Shown here piece after piece: positions 59,064 to 64,000 of a stretch of 64,000 bases of DNA. Source of the DNA: Erythroxylum novogranatense (Eukaryota; Streptophyta; Magnoliopsida; Malpighiales; Erythroxylaceae); NCBI GenBank assembly GCA_029891385.1, contig CM057230.1, forward strand, positions 53,857,414-53,921,413, written 5' to 3'. Both the position numbers and the translations under genes were made by a program. The notes beneath the pieces are model-generated. The model ran no database searches. It was given only the letters and a program-made list of their open reading frames with translations, and was not told where the DNA came from. Numbering within the stretch: the stretch's first letter is position 1; each line of letters starts with the position of its first letter.

Positions 59064-59078
59064 TGGTATCAGAGCGCC
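59064..59078 (+). promoter_or_regulatory. E4 primer-binding site (initiator tRNA-Met)
   Basis: TGGTATCAGAGCGCC, four bases after the LTR end. Confidence 0.88.
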
Positions 59079-59236
59079 TAGGTTTAGTGTCCTAGGCTTA
59101 GACTGCATAGTAGGATGAATTGTGTGATCTATGATTATTTGTTGCATTAATTGATTGCATTAAGTGACATGCATATCATGCATACATGTAGATTGACCAG
59201 TAGCTAATCCTTAGTGTTTCCATTTGAAGGAGTACG

Positions 59237-60400
59237 ATGCCACCTTGTAGAAAGACACGAGGAGTTCTGCACGGATCTGCTGCACCTGACTCTCCGACTA
59301 GAGAGGAGAGGACGGATGAGTCGGTAGCCCCAGGAAATGCTGAGGCTTCTGTAGGGCTAGAGAGTGAGCCCATGCTGTCACAGACTCAGGAGTCGCCGGT
59401 GCTGCAGGAGCAAGTGCCTCCGTTGGATCCGAGGATGTTCCAAGCTTTTACTCAGGCGTTTGTCCAGGCTATGGGTCAGATGCCACAGCCTTCTGCTTCA
59501 ACCCCAGCTCAGAAGGGGAGACAGTTTGATAGGTTGAGAAAGTATAGGGCAGTCGATTTCTTTAGGACATCAGATCCAGTAGAAGCCTAGACTTGGTTGA
59601 GAAAGACTGAGAGAGTGCTGGATCAGATAGAGTGTGAGGATGACGAGAGAGTCATCTATGCTACAAGTTTGCTTCAGGAAGATGCTCTGCATTGGTGGGA
59701 GACCGTACTAGGCAGTCAGATGAGACCCGTAGGGTTTTCATGACAGAACTTCTTGGCTGCTTTTAAGAAGAAGTATCTATCAAAGGTTTATATTCAGCAG
59801 AAACAGAGGGAGTTCCTCAGCTTGACTCAGAGGGAGATGACAGTCAGTGAGTATGAGCGTCGGTTCACGCAGTTGGCGAGGTATGCTTCAGATCTAATGC
59901 TGAGTGAGGCTGCTAGATGTCGTCGGTTTGAGTCGCGTCTGCACTTGGCTATCAGAGAGAAAATGATAGTACAGAACTTCTGTGACATCCAACAATTAGT
60001 TGAGGCAGCTTTGAGGGTGGAAAATATTGAGAATATCAAGAGTGTAGTGAACAAGAAGAGAAAGGGCAGAGAGCAGTTTAGGAGAGGAGGTAGCACTAGT
60101 ACTCCTATGCCAGACAGGAGCGCTATGAATTTCCCTGTTCAGTCTGAGGAGAGGAGTAATGGTGCCAGTCGACCGAGACCGATGAGGACTTCTACTGTTT
60201 CTCACCAAGCCTCGACGGTGGGCGGCAATAGAAGAGGAGATGGGGACAAATCATCCATCCCTAAGTGTGAGCACTACGACAATTTCCATGGTGGAGAGTG
60301 TTACCGATTGACGGGAGCAAGTTTCAATTATTGACAGAAAGGACACAGGGCCAGAGAGTGTCCTCAGCCGTCTAGGAGAGAGGGATCTCAGATGCAAGCT
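59237..60400 (+). pseudogene. E4 gag with three in-frame stops
   Basis: Starts at ATG 59237 (M-P-P-C-R-K-T-R-G, as in E2). The gag core includes Y-A-T-S-L-L-Q-E-D-A-L-H-W-W, A-F-K-K-K-Y-L-S-K-V-Y and L-T-Q-R-E-M-T-V-S-E-Y. A basic region and a damaged zinc knuckle follow (C-E-H-Y-D-N-F-H-G-G-E-C, with Tyr in place of the second Cys). Stops at 59588-59590, near 59741 and near 60332 interrupt one continuous frame; at the first two, relatives have Trp. Confidence 0.88.
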
Positions 60401-61068
60401 TCCAGGAGACCAGAGACTGTGGGTCAAAGGACTGCAACAGAAGTGGGTAGTTCTAATGTAGCCAAGAGAGTGGGTCTTCTAGGTAGACCAAGGGGCAGGC
60501 ACCGGCTAGAGTGTTTGCAATGACTCGGGAGGATGTAGAGACCACTCCAGATGTTGTCACTGGTATGGCTAAATTATTTACTGATGATGTGCTTGTTTTG
60601 ATTGATCCAGGTTCTACTCACTCATTTGTTTCGTCGAGTAAACCTGTGTGTGATAGGATTGTGAGCCCATTGGATACTCCGCTGATGGTGAGTACTCCAG
60701 TCGGCCAGTATATTGTGATTAGTCAAGTGTATAGAGGATGTGAGCTTTGTATTGGTGGAGAACGGTTGGTGGTAGATTTGATGCCACTAAAAATGGGAGG
60801 ACTAGATGTGATTTTGGGTATGGATATGTTGGAGAAGTACAATGCCTGTTTGGATTGCAAGCAGAAGACAGTAGAATTTGAATTGGATAACGACAGGAGA
60901 GTGGTGTTTACTGGGGACAGAAAAGCAGGTCCACCTAGAATTGTTTCAGCATTGACAGCAGATAAGATGATGAGGAAGGATTGTGAGGCGTTTTTGGCCT
61001 ATGTGGTGGACATCAGGGCAGATAGAGGAAAGCTGGAGGACATTCCAGTAGTCAAGGAATTCTAGGAT
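60401..61068 (+). pseudogene. E4 aspartic protease
   Basis: Open from about 60511 with A-M-T-R-E-D-V-E-T-T-P-D-V-V-T-G-M, active site L-I-D-P-G-S-T-H-S-F and flap-side L-D-V-I-L-G-M-D. A one-base loss near 60495 separates it from gag, and a TAG at 61063-61065 separates it from RT. Gypsy proteases release structural proteins and enzymes from the polyprotein. D-P-G-S rather than D-S/T-G is shared with E3. Confidence 0.88.
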
Positions 61069-62036
61069 GTTTTTCTCAAGGAATTGCCAGGACTATCGCC
61101 AACTAGGGAAATTGAGTTTCCATTGAGCTTTTGTCAGGTACACTCCCGATTTTAATTTCGCCTTATCGGATGGCTTCGACGGAGTTGAAAGAGCTTAAGG
61201 AGCAGTTGGAAGAGTTGTTGGAGAAGAGGTATATTCGACCGAGCTCTTCGCCTTGGGGAGCTCCGGTTCTTTTTGTGAAGTTGAAAGATGGATCGTTAAG
61301 GATGTATGTGGACTACCGGAAGCTGAATCAAGTTACTGTGAAGAACAAGTATCCGCTTCCTCACATTGATGATCTGTTTGATCAATTGCAAGGGGCGAAA
61401 GTCTTCTCGAAGATAGACTTGAGATCGGGCTATCATCAGTTGAGGATTAAGGAGTCGGACGTGCCCAAGTCTACTTTTAGGACTCAGTATAGGCATTTTG
61501 AGTTCTTAGTTATGCCCTTTGGATTGACAAATGCTCCTGCAACTTTTATGGATTTAATGAATCGGGTCTTTAAGCCATTCTTGGACCAATTTATCATTGT
61601 CTTCATTGACGATATCTTGGTTTATTCCAAGAGTGATGAGTAGCATGGGGAGCATTTGAGGATTGCTTTGGAGACTTTGAGGAGGAATGAGTTGTATGCC
61701 AAATTCGATAAATGCGAATTTTGGCTGAGGGAAGTTGCATTTCTTGGACATGTGATTTCCGAACAGGGAGTGCATGTGGATCCAAAGAAAATAGAAGCTG
61801 TGGTGAATTGGGAAGCATCGAAGAATGTAGCAGAAGTGAGGAGCTTTCTAGGGTTGGCAGGTTCCTACAGGAGGTTTGTGGAGGGATTCTCTATGATAGC
61901 CGCTCCGATGACGAAGTTGTTGAGGAAAAATAAGAAGTTTGTTTGGAGTGATGAGTGTCAGAGGAGCTTCGAGGAGCTCAAGCACAGGTTGACGAGTGCT
62001 CCAATTCTGGTTTTGCCTTTTGGAGATGAGGGCTAG
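61069..62036 (+). pseudogene. E4 reverse transcriptase
   Basis: After a frameshift near 61100-61135 the frame carries [11 protein letters not shown], the [13 protein letters not shown] block, [10 protein letters not shown], the palm F-I-D-D-I-L and F-L-G-H-V-I. Stops at 61641-61643 and 62034-62036 break it into two open pieces. All catalytic aspartates are present. Confidence 0.9.
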
Positions 62037-62039
62037 ACT

Positions 62040-63170
62040 ATGTATAGTGATGCTTCAAGGAAGGGTCTTGGTTGTGTTTTGATGCAGGGAGATAGGGTAA
62101 TTGCTTATGCTTCGAGGCAGTTAAAGTCGTATGAGTTGAATTATCCGACGCATGATTTGGAGTTAGCAGTTGTGATCTTTGCCTTGAAAATTTGGAGGCA
62201 TTATTTGTATGGAGTTCAGACGAGGATCTTTACCGATCATAAGAGTCTGAAGTATTTGTTGAGCCAGAAGGAACTGAATTTGAGTCAGAGAAGGTGGATC
62301 GAGTTGCTCAAGGATTATGATTTGTTGATTGAGTATCATCCGGGCAAGGCCAATGTAGTGGTGGATGCCTTGAGTAGGAAGTCTTCGATTACTCATGTTC
62401 GATCGGTTTATCTTCCTTTATTGGAAGAGATGGCCAAGCTTAAGATAAGCTTGAAGCAGGAGGAACCGGATTGCCTTCTAGCTAATTTCCGAGTGAGACC
62501 GATTCTCAGGGAGAAGGTTAGGGAATTGCAGGCTCAAGATGCAGATTTGAGCAAGCTTCGAGATGAAATTCGGAATGGTAAGATTTCTGAGATAGAGGTG
62601 AGGGATGATGGGCTTATGACAGTGGGTAACAGGTTGTGTATCTCAGATGTGCAGGAGGTTAAGGATGAGATTATGGATGAGGCACACAATGCGCCTTATG
62701 CCATGCATCCGGGTAGCACCAGGATGTACAGGGATTTGAGAGAGTATTTTTGGTGGAAGGGCATGAAGAGAGATATAGCAGAGTTTGTCAGTAAGTGTCT
62801 AGTGTGTCAGCAAGTCAAGGCTGAACACCAGGCACCTTCAGGCATGTTGAGGCCATTGTCCATCCCGGAATGGAAGTGGCAAAGAGTGACCATAGATTTT
62901 CTGATGGGTTTGCTTAAGACCAGTAGGAAGCACGACGCAATTTGGGTTATTGTGGATCGGTTGACGAAGTCAGCTCACTTTTTGGCAATCAAGCAGACTG
63001 ATTCTTTGCATGTGCTAGCAAAGAAGTATATCGATGAGATAGTGAGATTGCATGGAATTCCGGATTCGATTGTGTCTGATAGAGACCCTCGGTTTACGTC
63101 AAGGTTTTGGGGGAGTTTGCTGGAAGCTTTGGGGATGAAGCTGAATTTTAGTACGATCTTTCACCCTTAG
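62040..63170 (+). pseudogene. E4 RNase H and integrase (open segment ending in a TAG)
   Basis: A 376-codon stretch: RNase [11 protein letters not shown] with T-D-H-K-S-L and D-A-L-S-R-K; an integrase HHCC finger ([11 protein letters not shown] and C-L-V-C-Q-Q-V-K); and two catalytic Asp blocks (T-I-D-F-L-M-G-L and V-S-D-R-D-P-R-F). The TAG at 63168-63170 lies in F-H-P-x-T-D-G-Q, where Gln is universal, so a CAG-to-TAG change cuts off the catalytic Glu. Confidence 0.92.
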
Positions 63171-63965
63171 ACGGATGGTCAATCTGAGAGGACCATTCGG
63201 ACACTTGAGGGGATGCTTAGGGCTTGTGTGATGGATTTCAGAGGAGCTTGGGATGAGCATTTGCCATTGGTCGAATTTGCTTATAATAATTCATACCATT
63301 CGAGCATCCAGATGGCTCCATATGAAGCATTGTATGGTAGGAGGTGTAGGACTTCGATCTATTGGGATGAAGAAGGAGAGCGGAAATTGGAAGGACCAGA
63401 ATTGATTCAGACGATGGTTGTTAAAATCAATCTGGTTAAGCAGCGACTTAAGGCAGCGCATGATAGGATGAAGAGTTATGTTGATGGTCACCGAAAGGAG
63501 ATGGAGTATGAAGTCGGTGAGAAAGTGTTCCTTAAGACGTCTCCTTGGAAAGGAGTGCTGAGGTTCAGCAAAAAGGGTAAGTTGAGTCCGAGGTATGTGG
63601 GTCCTTTTGAGATCCTTGAGAGGATTGGACCACTCGCCTACAGATTGGCATTACCTTCGGAATTGTCACAGATTCATGATGTTTTTCATGTGTTCATGTT
63701 GAGGAGGTATAGACCGGATCCTTCTCATATTATTCAGACCAACGAGGTTCAGCTGAGGGATGATCTGAGTTATGAGGAGCAACCAATGGAGATTTTGGAT
63801 ACCAAGGAAAAAGTCCTCAGGAACAAGACGATTCAGCTAGTCAAAGTCCTGTGGAGGAATCATTCGGTAGAGGAGGCTACATGGGAGCCCTTGGAAGCTA
63901 TGAAGGAGAAGTATCCGTATCTCTTCGATGTTTCATGTAAATTTCGAGGACGAAATTTCTTTTAA
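63171..63965 (+). pseudogene. E4 integrase C-terminus and chromodomain
   Basis: Continues the same frame with T-D-G-Q-S-E-R-T, giving the third catalytic residue Glu. Then come F-A-Y-N-N-S-Y-H-S-S and Y-G-R-R-C, the G-P-F-E-I-L-E-R-I-G module, and a chromodomain (V-K-V-L-W-R-N-H...E-E-A-T-W-E-P...Y-P-Y-L-F) ending F-R-G-R-N-F-F. This domain order (integrase then C-terminal chromodomain) identifies a chromovirus, probably of the Tekay/Del branch. Confidence 0.92.
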
Positions 63966-63977
63966 GAGGGGGAGAAA
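63964..63977 (+). other. E4 polypurine tract
   Basis: AAGAGGGGGAGAAA immediately before the 3' LTR, overlapping the stop codon of pol. Confidence 0.9.
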
Positions 63978-64000
63978 TGTTAGACCCCGAATTTTTTTAT
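63978..64000 (+). repeat. E4 3' LTR, first 23 bases
   Basis: TGTTAGACCCCGAATTTTTT matches the 5' LTR start at 56813; the rest lies beyond the window. It shows that E4 is full length. Confidence 0.95.

Noticed and set aside
59827..60208. Minus-strand frames over E4 gag
   Set aside because: Antisense shadows of gag; composition follows the plus-strand codons.

Overview
The window is nuclear DNA of a flowering plant, most likely a eudicot. It has spliced genes with GT-AG introns, plant-specific proteins (a CHUP1 orthologue and a plastid GET3-like ATPase), and large Ty3/gypsy chromovirus-type LTR retrotransposons primed by initiator-tRNA-Met. I see no bacterial or organellar features.

Layout. 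Positions 1-31570 are a nest of retrotransposons. From the outside in: element E2 (minus strand, about 14.7-31.1 kb) is an internally deleted gypsy element. Its 5' LTR is split by E3 (minus strand, 19.0-30.9 kb), a chromodomain gypsy element whose integrase is in turn split by a 1.7-kb hAT transposon (22167-23866) with a perfect 8-bp target duplication. On the left, E2's 3' LTR is cut by an inverted ~3.8-kb LTR (10.9-14.67 kb). This abuts E1 (plus strand, up to 10903), whose own 5' LTR is cut by remnant E0 (1-2481). On the right, E2 abuts a 430-bp near-palindrome (31142-31570) with tRNA-like Pol III boxes and LTR ends.

Positions 31.6-35.6 kb are AT-rich intergenic DNA with a dead LINE. The host genes follow: a plastid GET3-like ATPase with an alpha-crystallin tail (plus, 35887-39043), tail-to-tail with CHUP1 (minus, 39914-44537), then an SLH-domain membrane protein (minus, 47314-53056). 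A recent 2.1-kb non-autonomous LTR element (48622-50722) sits in one intron of the SLH gene. A broken cyclin-J18-like pseudogene (about 54.9-55.6 kb) lies in the following AT-rich stretch. From 56813 to the window edge lies E4, a gypsy element with a complete 5' LTR and almost complete but stop-riddled gag-pol; only the first bases of its 3' LTR are inside.

How the parts relate. All three intact genes appear to encode plastid-associated proteins: an ATPase that may chaperone or target hydrophobic clients, the outer-envelope actin adaptor for chloroplast positioning, and a predicted plastid membrane protein. CHUP1 next to the SLH gene matches the adjacent numbering of Arabidopsis At3g25690 and At3g25680. 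The most unusual signals are in the LTRs. Unrelated-looking LTR families share the same order: a patch of short palindromes, a conserved box, an array of mini stem-loops, then a conserved GAGCT/AGCTC hairpin. The two E3 LTRs also differ by a systematic CAGT/CGAT exchange that looks like a sequencing artefact at methylated CHG sites. Splice sites and protein matches were worked out by eye; no alignment or search was run.
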